From Paenibacillus sp. YN15 (GTDB taxonomy: Bacteria > Bacillota > Bacilli > Paenibacillales > NBRC-103111), in the NCBI RefSeq assembly GCF_003285005.1, contig NZ_QMFA01000001.1, forward strand, positions 310,001 through 374,000: a stretch of 64,000 bases of DNA. The letters are read 5' to 3'. Positions 1 through 6,668 of the stretch are shown here, piece after piece (positions within the stretch are counted from its first letter, which is position 1; each line of letters starts with the position of its first letter). The position numbers were made by a program, and so were the translations under genes. Below the pieces are notes generated by a model. That model saw only the letters and a program-made list of their open reading frames with translations, was not told the origin of the DNA and searched no databases.

Positions 1-1190
1 TGGTCGGCCAGGCTTTGGTCATTCCCATCGACGGCTCCTATTATTGGGTCAGACAGGGGGATTCCCTTTACAGCATTGGCAGGCAGTGGGGAATCCCGTA
101 CCAGGAGCTGGCCAGGGTCAACCGGATACCGGCGAACGGCGTTTTATCCGTCGGCACCCGTCTCTACATCCCTCCGCGGCCCAGAAGCAGGGCGGAGGTC
201 AATGCCTATGTGGAGCCCCGCGGCAGCGAGGTCAGCGCAGCCCTGACCAATGCTTCCCGCCAGGCGGCGCCCCATCTTACCTATCTGGCTCCCTTCAGCT
301 TCCGGATCAACCGGGACGGGACTCTTCAGCCGCCTCCCTTGGGGGAACTGCCAACCATTGCCCGGAATGACGGCGTCACCCTGATGATGGTGGTCACCAA
401 CCTGGAGAATGACCAGTTCAGCGATGAGCTGGGGCAGGTCATCCTGAACAGCGAGGAGCTGCAGAATACTCTGCTGGACAATATTCTGTCCACTGCAGAG
501 CGCCTGGGTTTCCGGGATATCCATTTTGACATGGAGTATCTGCGTCCGGCCGACCGGGAGGCCTACAATGCCTTCCTGCGGAAAGCGGCAGCCCGGATTC
601 ACGCCAAGGGTTATCTGATCTCCACCGCCCTGGCTCCCAAAACCAGCGCAACCCAGCAGGGCAGATGGTATGAGGCCCATGATTACAGAGCCCACGGGCA
701 GATTGTGGATTTTGTGGTGATCATGACCTATGAATGGGGGTACAGCGGCGGCCCGCCCCAGCCGGTTTCCCCGATTGGCCCGGTGCGCCGGGTGCTGGAA
801 TACGCCCTGACGGAGATTCCCGCACAGAAAATTATGATGGGGCAAAATTTGTACGGGTATGACTGGACCCTGCCGTATGTGCAGGGAGGGCCGTTTGCCC
901 GGGCGGTGAGCCCGCAAGCCGCCATAGAGCTGGCCAGACAGTATGGGGCAGCGATATCCTATGACTACCAGGCGCAGGCGCCCCATTTCACCTACAGAAG
1001 CAGCGACGGCAAGGAGCATGTGGTTTGGTTTGAGGATGCCCGTTCCATTCAAGCCAAATTCAATCTGCTAAAGGAGCTGGGAATCCGGGGAATCAGCTAT
1101 TGGAAGCTGGGGCTGCCCTTCCCGCAGAACTGGCTGTTGCTGGAGAATAATTTTGTGATTGTCAAAAAACCGCCGCCAACGCCCCCTTGA
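1..1190 (+). CDS. LysM-GH18 spore-type peptidoglycan hydrolase (YaaH/SleL-like), 5' end outside window
   Basis: The reading frame is open to the left edge: in-frame codons before the TTG at 15 read VGQALVIP, the end of a LysM repeat, so the gene starts upstream. A complete LysM follows (about residues 9-53 counted from the TTG, with GDSLYSIGRQWGI). A GH18 barrel fills the rest, with the DxxxDxE signature as DIHFDME at about residues 168-174, E174 being the predicted acid/base. LysM repeats followed by GH18 is the layout of YaaH/SleL N-acetylglucosaminidases, which act on spore cortex or cell-wall glycan. The C-terminus is proline-rich (KKPPPTPP). Family assignment is firm; the spore role is inferred from the family. 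Confidence 0.88.
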   Translation, partial: VGQALVIPIDGSYYWVRQGDSLYSIGRQWGIPYQELARVNRIPANGVLSVGTRLYIPPRPRSRAEVNAYVEPRGSEVSAALTNASRQAAPHLTYLAPFSFRINRDGTLQPPPLGELPTIARNDGVTLMMVVTNLENDQFSDELGQVILNSEELQNTLLDNILSTAERLGFRDIHFDMEYLRPADREAYNAFLRKAAARIHAKGYLISTALAPKTSATQQGRWYEAHDYRAHGQIVDFVVIMTYEWGYSGGPPQPVSPIGPVRRVLEYALTEIPAQKIMMGQNLYGYDWTLPYVQGGPFARAVSPQAAIELARQYGAAISYDYQAQAPHFTYRSSDGKEHVVWFEDARSIQAKFNLLKELGIRGISYWKLGLPFPQNWLLLENNFVIVKKPPPTPP

Positions 1191-1288
1191 AAAAAATAAT
1201 CCTTGACTTTCTCTCCAATTTTAGAAGTTCTTGACGGCCGTGTGCTATAGTAGTAATAGCAGACCTATAGAAAGAGAGAGGGATAGCT

Positions 1289-1483
1289 ATGACCGTCAAT
1301 CAGGATGAGCAGCTTCATATGCTGTGGAAGGAAAAGCGGGAGTGCACCGTCATAACGGTGAACGGAGTGCCGCTGAAGGGAAAGATCGAGGCGTTTGACA
1401 AATTTGTCGTTTTGGTCCGGGCGCGCTCGGGCAAACAGAGTATGCTTTACAAACACGCGTTGTCCACGATTATACCGGATTAA
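1289..1483 (+). CDS. hfq: Hfq-family RNA-binding protein
   Basis: The 64-residue product has the Sm fold pattern of Hfq: a QDxxLxxLxKEK-like N-terminal helix, the Sm1 stretch VNGVPLKGKIEAFDKF and the Sm2 stretch YKHALSTI, where the family usually reads YKHAIST. Hfq hexamers bind A-rich and U-rich RNA. The protein is slightly shorter than Bacillus Hfq (about 73 residues) and has no C-terminal tail. It starts at ATG 1289 after an AGAGAG-rich ribosome site, is transcribed alone and is followed by a strong terminator. Paenibacillus-type genomes often keep another hfq beside miaA, so this isolated copy may be a paralogue; that cannot be tested here. Confidence 0.87.
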   Translation: MTVNQDEQLHMLWKEKRECTVITVNGVPLKGKIEAFDKFVVLVRARSGKQSMLYKHALSTIIPD

Positions 1484-1494
1484 CCTGCTTTGAG

Positions 1495-1526
1495 CCCGGC
1501 CTGAACTTCAGGCCGGGTTTGGTTTT
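1495..1526 (+). terminator. Rho-independent terminator of hfq
   Basis: CCCGGCCTG pairs with CAGGCCGGG around the loop AACTT, followed by TTTGGTTTT. It lies 12 bases after the hfq stop codon. Confidence 0.85.
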
Positions 1527-1533
1527 AGTTAAC

Positions 1534-1552
1534 AAAATCAAGAACAAGAGCA
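1534..1552 (+). repeat. Left copy of a perfect 19-bp inverted repeat bounding the AT-rich island
   Basis: AAAATCAAGAACAAGAGCA here recurs in reverse complement at 6445-6463. The pair brackets the ECF sigma block and lies close to the edges of the compositional change. Confidence 0.75.
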
Positions 1553-1701
1553 ACGCTACCCTCATACGAGAAACTCAGCAGCCCCTGTGCCTTAGCCGCT
1601 GCAAAAAATCCACCAGATCCACCCGAGTTGACGCGGCGCTTTTGTTCGGAGAAAAGGAATGTAGGGCGTGGGAAGCCTCCTTTTATTACCCATTAACGCA
1701 A

Positions 1702-1744
1702 AAAAACCACCTGCCAAATGCCAATGACAGATGGTTTTTGATTT
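1702..1744. terminator. Probable bidirectional terminator hairpin
   Basis: AAAAACCACCTG pairs with CAGATGGTTTTT (one G-T wobble), with runs of T following on both strands. It could end transcription from hfq on the plus strand or from the M23 operon on the minus strand. Apart from this hairpin and the gene remnant at 1817-2021, I see no coding signal between 1527 and 2063. Confidence 0.5.
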
Positions 1745-1816
1745 GAATGAGAAGGAAAACACGGACAAGATAAACCCCATTCCGCTGCAAACCTAATTTC
1801 TCAATTCCGCTTTTCT

Positions 1817-2021
1817 TCAAACTCCGTAAAAATCTAAAATCTGGTCGGTGGTTTTCTTGCCTTCATCAATAGCTTGATCGATTCGCTCAACAAGCTTATT
1901 CTTTTTATCAATTTTGTGCTAAAACCTCAATAACCTTGGGATCAGTCAAATCAACATCCGGATTGTTTTGATAATAACTTTCATGGATTCTATCATTTCT
2001 TTCAACTAACCATGTGGGATG
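1817..2021 (-). pseudogene. Frameshifted remnant of an unidentified gene
   Basis: On the minus strand two adjacent frames read as natural protein. The first (2021 down to the TGA at 1908-1910) begins PTWLVERNDRIHESYYQN and ends KVIEVLAQN. After a one-base shift it continues as DKKNKLVERIDQAIDEGKK and ends ILDFYGV at the TGA at 1817-1819. The residue composition (charged, amphipathic, few rare residues) and the smooth join argue for a real gene with a single indel. An in-frame TAG at 2022-2024 and unrelated sequence above it mean the 5' part is lost. I do not recognise the family. Confidence 0.5.
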
Positions 2022-2063
2022 CTATTTTGCCTGAAGCGATCCGAGCCTCGCCAGTCGGCCTTC

Positions 2064-3071
2064 TTAAGGCACATAATATGACTGTACCGTTGGAGTATAC
2101 CCATCTGCTATAATTTGAGCGGGAGTTTTGTTAGGCATTTTGTAACGCTGTGGCCATAATCCCCAGTTGTAAGACGATGAAATAGTACCATTTCCACGAA
2201 TAGCAGCCAGATAATAATACACTGTTTGTCCTGAAGATGCACCGGAAGCGGTCTTTAGATCAATGGAATATCGGTAGTAATCGCCGCTTGAGTTGCCAAC
2301 CCCGGTTTGTGTCATATTAGGTCCCTGGTTCCAAGAACCACTAGAGCCTATTTTATAATAGAACTCCACTCTAGTTGGGGCAGCATTAACTCCATCGTCC
2401 ATAGAATTGACTGAAATATAAAGTGAATTACCAACCATCGCATCACCTGCTAAAAAATCCATGTAATATCCGTATCCCCAGTTTTGTACCCCGCGGAAGA
2501 AACGAAATAATTTAATTGAAGATGACCCTGAGCTATTCGTATCTTGCAAATGCAAATGAGGGGGCCATCCTGATCCTCTTAAAATATCAATTTGACCAAT
2601 TTTGTTAGTGGGGGTCAACACTGTAGTGTTTGCAACAAGCCCAGAAGTAGGATTGATGTGCATGTATTTCGCATAGTAACCATCCCAGGTTCCATTCCCA
2701 TCAATATCATACTCTACAACAACATTGCCGTTATTGACTGTACCAGGTGCCGTAACACTCCTGACAATACTTCTGAACATTGGATATACGTAATATGTTG
2801 AGTCGCCTCTTAAATCTGTTCCATTATGAACATCGGATGAACCACTCAGATACCTTGGTTGATTATTAGGTCCGTTAATCCGGTGAGTCGGGAGAGAAAA
2901 ATCATCCGCCCCTGCATCCGTATTTCCTACGTGAAACGGAGAGCGAGCTGTCCCTACTGAACCTGTGTAGTAATATTCTGTGAATTGATCGACATAACTG
3001 ATAGCAAAAACCTGGGTATTTATAGAAAAGAAAAGAATCATTCCGAGAAGTAAGGATAAGGTTTTTTTCAT
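2064..3071 (-). CDS. Secreted M23/LytM-fold peptidase-like protein
   Basis: The 335-residue product has a clear signal peptide (KKTLSLLLGMILFFSINTQVFA). The central part carries the M23 zinc-site pattern: HNGTD (HxxxD) near residue 82 and HLHLQ (HxH) near residue 173, as in LytM-type glycyl-glycine endopeptidases. The C-terminal half (about 205-330) is a Gly/Ser/Tyr-rich beta domain resembling a cell-wall or carbohydrate-binding module, but I cannot name it. Its ATG overlaps the stop of the upstream gene (ATGA at 3068-3071), which suggests translational coupling, with GAGGTGG as ribosome site. Likely substrate is peptidoglycan cross-links; activity is inferred from ligand conservation only. 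Confidence 0.75.
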   Translation of the reverse strand: MKKTLSLLLGMILFFSINTQVFAISYVDQFTEYYYTGSVGTARSPFHVGNTDAGADDFSLPTHRINGPNNQPRYLSGSSDVHNGTDLRGDSTYYVYPMFRSIVRSVTAPGTVNNGNVVVEYDIDGNGTWDGYYAKYMHINPTSGLVANTTVLTPTNKIGQIDILRGSGWPPHLHLQDTNSSGSSSIKLFRFFRGVQNWGYGYYMDFLAGDAMVGNSLYISVNSMDDGVNAAPTRVEFYYKIGSSGSWNQGPNMTQTGVGNSSGDYYRYSIDLKTASGASSGQTVYYYLAAIRGNGTISSSYNWGLWPQRYKMPNKTPAQIIADGYTPTVQSYYVP

Positions 3072-4231
3072 TTTGCCACCTCCACTTCATCAATATTTAC
3101 TGTGTAAGTCGCTTCATCTAAAGTCCCTTTTACACTGGTTTGAATTAGCAGGGTGGTGCTATCCATCCAAGAAACTCCATCTATCCAAGTGTTGGGCGGG
3201 GCATGAATGACCTTCCACGTCTTCTCGTCTACATTATAGAGCACTACTGAAAAATCCGGCTCTCCGTCTTTTTCCTGATTGTGCAAGGCAACCCATGATC
3301 CATGGGACTGCAACGAAGCGACGCGATTAATCAGCAGACTGGGGACCTCGGTCTTTTTTCCCGTCTGTATGGATTGAAGAGTCAGAGAGCCGGGATTAAT
3401 TTGATAAACTAGTTGATCTTTTAACAAGGCTGCATTAATCGTACCATCCTCAATCAGTATCTCTGCTTTAGCAGTCTCAACATTAAGAGAAATGATATGT
3501 TGACTATCCAAGATGACTGTCTCATTATTTAACCAGCCAATGACTCCCGCGCCACCTGACAAAACAGGTTGCTCGTCGCCTGTTTTAATATTTTTAATCC
3601 ACAGCTGCCCATTCTTGTCTTCTCCATTCACCATGCTGCGTTCGGAGAAAAAGAGCACATACGCTCCAGTGGGGCTTACAGCGGGAGCAGATCCCCAAAG
3701 AGGCGTTCCGATTCCTTCCACTTGCTTAGACAGAGTTTCATCCTTTTTGTATCCATTAACTTCATCTTTCAAAAACTTTTCCAACTTACCATTTTTCCAG
3801 TCGGTTCGATAAATCGTACCGTCAAAACTGATAAGATACTCGTTTGTTCCTGGAATCGGTACGGTCCATAATGTTGTAACCGGATCATAAATGGCAACTT
3901 CTTTGTCATTCTCCTTCACGTACGGCACATCAAGAGTTTTGCGGGTATCATCTGCGACAAAAGACTTTGACAGTACGTTTCTATCTTTAGCTTTCGCTTT
4001 CGATTGCAAAGTTGGAGCTCCTGTTACTGGATCAATTGAATTGATAATATCCTGTTTATCTTTTTTAGTAGGTAAATCCACAAGTACTCCTTCCTGCACT
4101 TGTTTCACACCTTCTGTCTTTTTGAAACTTGACAGATTGAAACCGGAAGCAGAAACAGATGCAACACCAATGATGAGGACTAACACCGTAAAACCACCGA
4201 ACCATAATGATTTCTTTTTATTCATCTTCAT
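3068..4231 (-). CDS. Membrane-anchored or secreted beta-propeller-like protein of unknown function
   Basis: The 387-residue product has an N-terminal hydrophobic segment (about 10-28, no lipobox) that could be an uncleaved anchor or a signal peptide. The rest resembles WD/TolB-type propeller blades, with repeated patterns such as LISFDGTIYRTDW, APAVSPTGAYVLFFSE and LWIKNIKTGDEQPVLSGG. TolB-like propellers usually bind partner proteins or peptidoglycan-associated ligands. It is co-transcribed and overlapping with the M23 peptidase gene downstream, so a regulatory or scaffold role for that enzyme is plausible but unproven. Start ATG at 4229-4231 follows GGGAGGG at good distance. Confidence 0.6.
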   Translation of the reverse strand: MKMNKKKSLWFGGFTVLVLIIGVASVSASGFNLSSFKKTEGVKQVQEGVLVDLPTKKDKQDIINSIDPVTGAPTLQSKAKAKDRNVLSKSFVADDTRKTLDVPYVKENDKEVAIYDPVTTLWTVPIPGTNEYLISFDGTIYRTDWKNGKLEKFLKDEVNGYKKDETLSKQVEGIGTPLWGSAPAVSPTGAYVLFFSERSMVNGEDKNGQLWIKNIKTGDEQPVLSGGAGVIGWLNNETVILDSQHIISLNVETAKAEILIEDGTINAALLKDQLVYQINPGSLTLQSIQTGKKTEVPSLLINRVASLQSHGSWVALHNQEKDGEPDFSVVLYNVDEKTWKVIHAPPNTWIDGVSWMDSTTLLIQTSVKGTLDEATYTVNIDEVEVAK

Positions 4232-4356
4232 CGCATTCCCTCCCGCGTAGAATCTAAATCTTCAACAAGATTTCCCTCTGAAATAAATCATTGAAATATA
4301 ATGAATATTACCTTTAAAGTATAAATATATAAAATATTCTAATGCCGCAAAATAAA

Positions 4357-4793
4357 TTAATACTCCACCTCTGATGAAATTGCAGAAGCCGACTCCAAAA
4401 CAGTACTCCCATTCGTGATTACAACGGAGGTGAGAACTCGGTAAGTATAGCCTGAATACACATACGTCACCTTTTCAAGAGCATGATAGCCTTTCCTGAG
4501 AAAGATTCGCTCCATGACTCCACTGTTGCCCAAATACCGCCGTTTAAGCGCTGAAGCTTAATGGTTAGAGTAGAATTATGCTCATCCGATACATACACAT
4601 CCCCACTGGAAACGGCGCGGCCCCACTGCCCAATCGAAAGTGATGCTCCAACGAATGAAATATGCTGGTAATAGGGAGTGACCGTACCTCCTTCACTCAA
4701 CGTTTCAGTGCTTCCGTCAGCCTGTGCAACGGCACCTGATGCAAGCAAAACAAAAAAAGCAAAGAGTAATGATACCATCCGTTTACGTACCAT
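4357..4793 (-). pseudogene. Small secreted protein (DUF6147-like) broken by a one-base deletion
   Basis: The gene starts at ATG 4791-4793 after AAGGAGGT, with a signal peptide (RMVSLLFAFFVLLASGAVAQA) and a beta-rich body beginning TPYYQHISFVGASLSIG. The frame ends early (TGA about 4467) in the unlike tail KAIMLLKR. One frame over, the expected C-terminus continues as ALEKVTYVYSGYTYRVLTS and ends SSEVEY at the TAA at 4357-4359. The span 4357-4793 is 437 bases, one short of a multiple of three, which places a single-base deletion near 4480-4490. The family (small exported proteins with two beta halves) is recognised from memory and its function is unknown. Confidence 0.65.
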
Positions 4794-4876
4794 TGAAGAC
4801 CTCCTTCTCCTATTTTTTTCCTTACATCATATAAAACGATCAAACCTCCTATTTTACAACACACTCTGCAGAAAAA

Positions 4877-5653
4877 TTATTGGAGCAATTCTACACTTTC
4901 CGCTATGTCCAGGAACTGCTCCCGGCCTAATCCTGTATGCTCGCCCAGGATCATAAATAATTCAGACTGTTTCTGCCAGATGACAGTCCATTTCTCACCT
5001 TTTCGTACCATTAGTCCTTGTGATCCTTGGATTGCAGTTTGAATAACCTCATCAGCATCTTCCGTATCTACATTCATACTGCTGCCTTCCCGTTTTTGTT
5101 GAAACAAGATAAATCCACCGTCGTTATGGGCATATTCGATCCCTTTTATGTTTTCAAGATTGGTCACATTGATAATGTGGTAGTCCTCCGGAATTCGCAC
5201 CGGAACATACGCATGCTCCCAGTTGACTTCCAGATGCTTTCCCGCACCCTTATCCGCATTTTGGTGTCCCAATCGAATTTCCGTGTATTCATCTCGCAGT
5301 TGAACAAACAGAGTAAACATTTTAACACGCACGGCCTCTACGGTCATGGAGGACAAAGCTAATAGCAGAAGCAACAGAGAAGCAACAAGTACCGTTTTTT
5401 TAGAGCTAGTAAAAAAAAGCTTGATTCCCTTTTTGATTCGGTGAACGACAAGATGGCGATTCAATCGCTTCAGGAACTGCTTGGTCTCCGCTTCGGTTGG
5501 ATGAAAAAAGAGATTCTTCCGCAGTTCCTCATTCTCTTCCAGAAGTTTCTTCCCTTCTTGTTCCATGTAGCTGGCTAAAGCCAGCTTCAATTGAATCTCC
5601 TTGTATTCCTCCATGAGTGAGGTTCGATCCGTCGAATTAGTTGGTTTCCTCAT
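4877..5653 (-). CDS. Membrane anti-sigma-like protein with C-terminal DUF4367 domain
   Basis: The 258-residue product has an N-terminal cytoplasmic part (about 1-85, helical and charged), one membrane span (about 88-108, VLVASLLLLLLALSS) and an extracytoplasmic domain ending in the DUF4367 pattern (IQGSQGLMVRKGEKWTVIW, then LDIAESVELL). This layout matches membrane partners of ECF sigma factors. It starts inside the sigma gene (17-base overlap), which is typical of a sigma/anti-sigma pair made in fixed ratio. The N-terminus lacks an obvious zinc-binding HxxxCxxC anti-sigma motif, so the anti-sigma role rests on position and topology. Confidence 0.72.
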   Translation of the reverse strand: MRKPTNSTDRTSLMEEYKEIQLKLALASYMEQEGKKLLEENEELRKNLFFHPTEAETKQFLKRLNRHLVVHRIKKGIKLFFTSSKKTVLVASLLLLLLALSSMTVEAVRVKMFTLFVQLRDEYTEIRLGHQNADKGAGKHLEVNWEHAYVPVRIPEDYHIINVTNLENIKGIEYAHNDGGFILFQQKREGSSMNVDTEDADEVIQTAIQGSQGLMVRKGEKWTVIWQKQSELFMILGEHTGLGREQFLDIAESVELLQ

Positions 5654-6215
5654 CCTGCTTCACCCTTTCTTCGAACAATACAGTCCGTGCCCGGTGCCGG
5701 GCACGGGATAAATACCCTTGAATATTTCGAGTGGGAATATCCATGATGCCGGCGATTTCTTTATCCTTCAGTCCTATCAGATATTTGTAAATCAGCAGTT
5801 GCCGGTCTTTTTCCGGTATATGCTCCAGGGCTCTGCCCAAGGCCTCATAGCTCTCCCTCTTTATCGTTTGTTCCTCCGGCGAGGCTTGGGTATCCTCAAT
5901 TTCTTCCAAATCAATTGCGCCAGCCGCCTGCAGCTTTGCAGAACCGCGAGCTTGCTTGCGAATATAATCCATACATACGCTTCTAATTGTATAAACGATG
6001 TAAGGTGTTCTTTTACAACTGTCCAAAGATCGTAAAAGAGAAATTTTAGGGATTAATTTTATAAAAACATCCTGAACAAGATCCTCCGTGATGGAGTAAT
6101 TCCCAACCAGGTCATATGCTTTCTTTTTTATTAATGGATAGTACTGCTGATATAAACCGGCCATGTAGTCCCGGTCGCTCTCATCTTCAATCATGGATAT
6201 AAATAAAGGCAGCAT
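5637..6215 (-). CDS. ECF-family RNA polymerase sigma factor
   Basis: The 192-residue product has sigma-70 region 2 (about 18-85, with ITEDLVQDVFIKL, the usual EDxxQExF core-binding motif) and region 4 (about 125-180, with a helix-turn-helix around LKDKEIAGIMDIPTRNIQ). There is no extra C-terminal domain. The start ATG 6213-6215 follows GGAGGTG by 4-5 bases. It is the first gene of the minus-strand group with its membrane partner; downstream genes for exported proteins (4793 to 2064) are natural candidates for its regulon. No clear ECF-type promoter was identified upstream. Confidence 0.85.
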   Translation of the reverse strand: MLPLFISMIEDESDRDYMAGLYQQYYPLIKKKAYDLVGNYSITEDLVQDVFIKLIPKISLLRSLDSCKRTPYIVYTIRSVCMDYIRKQARGSAKLQAAGAIDLEEIEDTQASPEEQTIKRESYEALGRALEHIPEKDRQLLIYKYLIGLKDKEIAGIMDIPTRNIQGYLSRARHRARTVLFEERVKQDEETN

Positions 6216-6410
6216 ACGACACCTCCGTATTAGTGAATAAACCCAAACAGCAGGAATTTGAAAAGTTATCGGCAGCTGTTTGTTGTGCCTTCCCTTAGCT
6301 GTAATCCGCGGTTATCGAACGCTGGCTTATAGATTCTACTATAATCCCTCTCTTCTCTTCCAGTAAATTCAAAACATCACAATTCTTATGATTTTGTCTC
6401 TGTTATTTCG

Positions 6411-6446
6411 CGCAAAACAAAAACAGGCTATCTTTTCGATAACCTG
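6411..6446 (-). terminator. Orphan terminator-like hairpin on the minus strand
   Basis: Read on the minus strand, CAGGTTATC pairs with GATAGCCTG (one G-U) around GAAAA, followed by TTTTTGTTTTG. No minus-strand gene precedes it, so it may be left from rearrangement at the island edge. The rest of 6216-6668 holds the leader of the sigma gene and that of the fusion gene, and nothing else I can support. Confidence 0.45.
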
Positions 6447-6463
6447 CTCTTGTTCTTGATTTT
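6445..6463 (-). repeat. Right copy of the 19-bp inverted repeat
   Basis: TGCTCTTGTTCTTGATTTT is the exact reverse complement of 1534-1552. It overlaps the base of the orphan hairpin. The two copies are 4.9 kb apart. Confidence 0.75.
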
Positions 6464-6668
6464 TGGGTTTTTGCTTAATGACATTGTCCAGTGGAAGGGC
6501 TTTTTACGGCGGAAAGAAAGCCGCGCAGCGGACAAAAATCATAGACTGCTTCTGTAAAGATTTGAATAATGATAAATAAGGTCTTACGTCCGGGCGGGTT
6601 CGGCATTATAATGAGAAGATAGACTTCACATGCCAAGTGACATGGCAGTAGAAAGAGTGTGAACAAAC

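Noticed and set aside
1231-1259. Promoter for hfq (TTGACG plus a possible -10)
   Set aside because: TTGACG is good, but the hexamer at normal spacing (TAATAG) matches the -10 consensus poorly, so no promoter is claimed.
1519-1746. 75-codon frame after hfq
   Set aside because: Starts inside the hfq terminator and runs through the next hairpin; no ribosome site; composition not protein-like.
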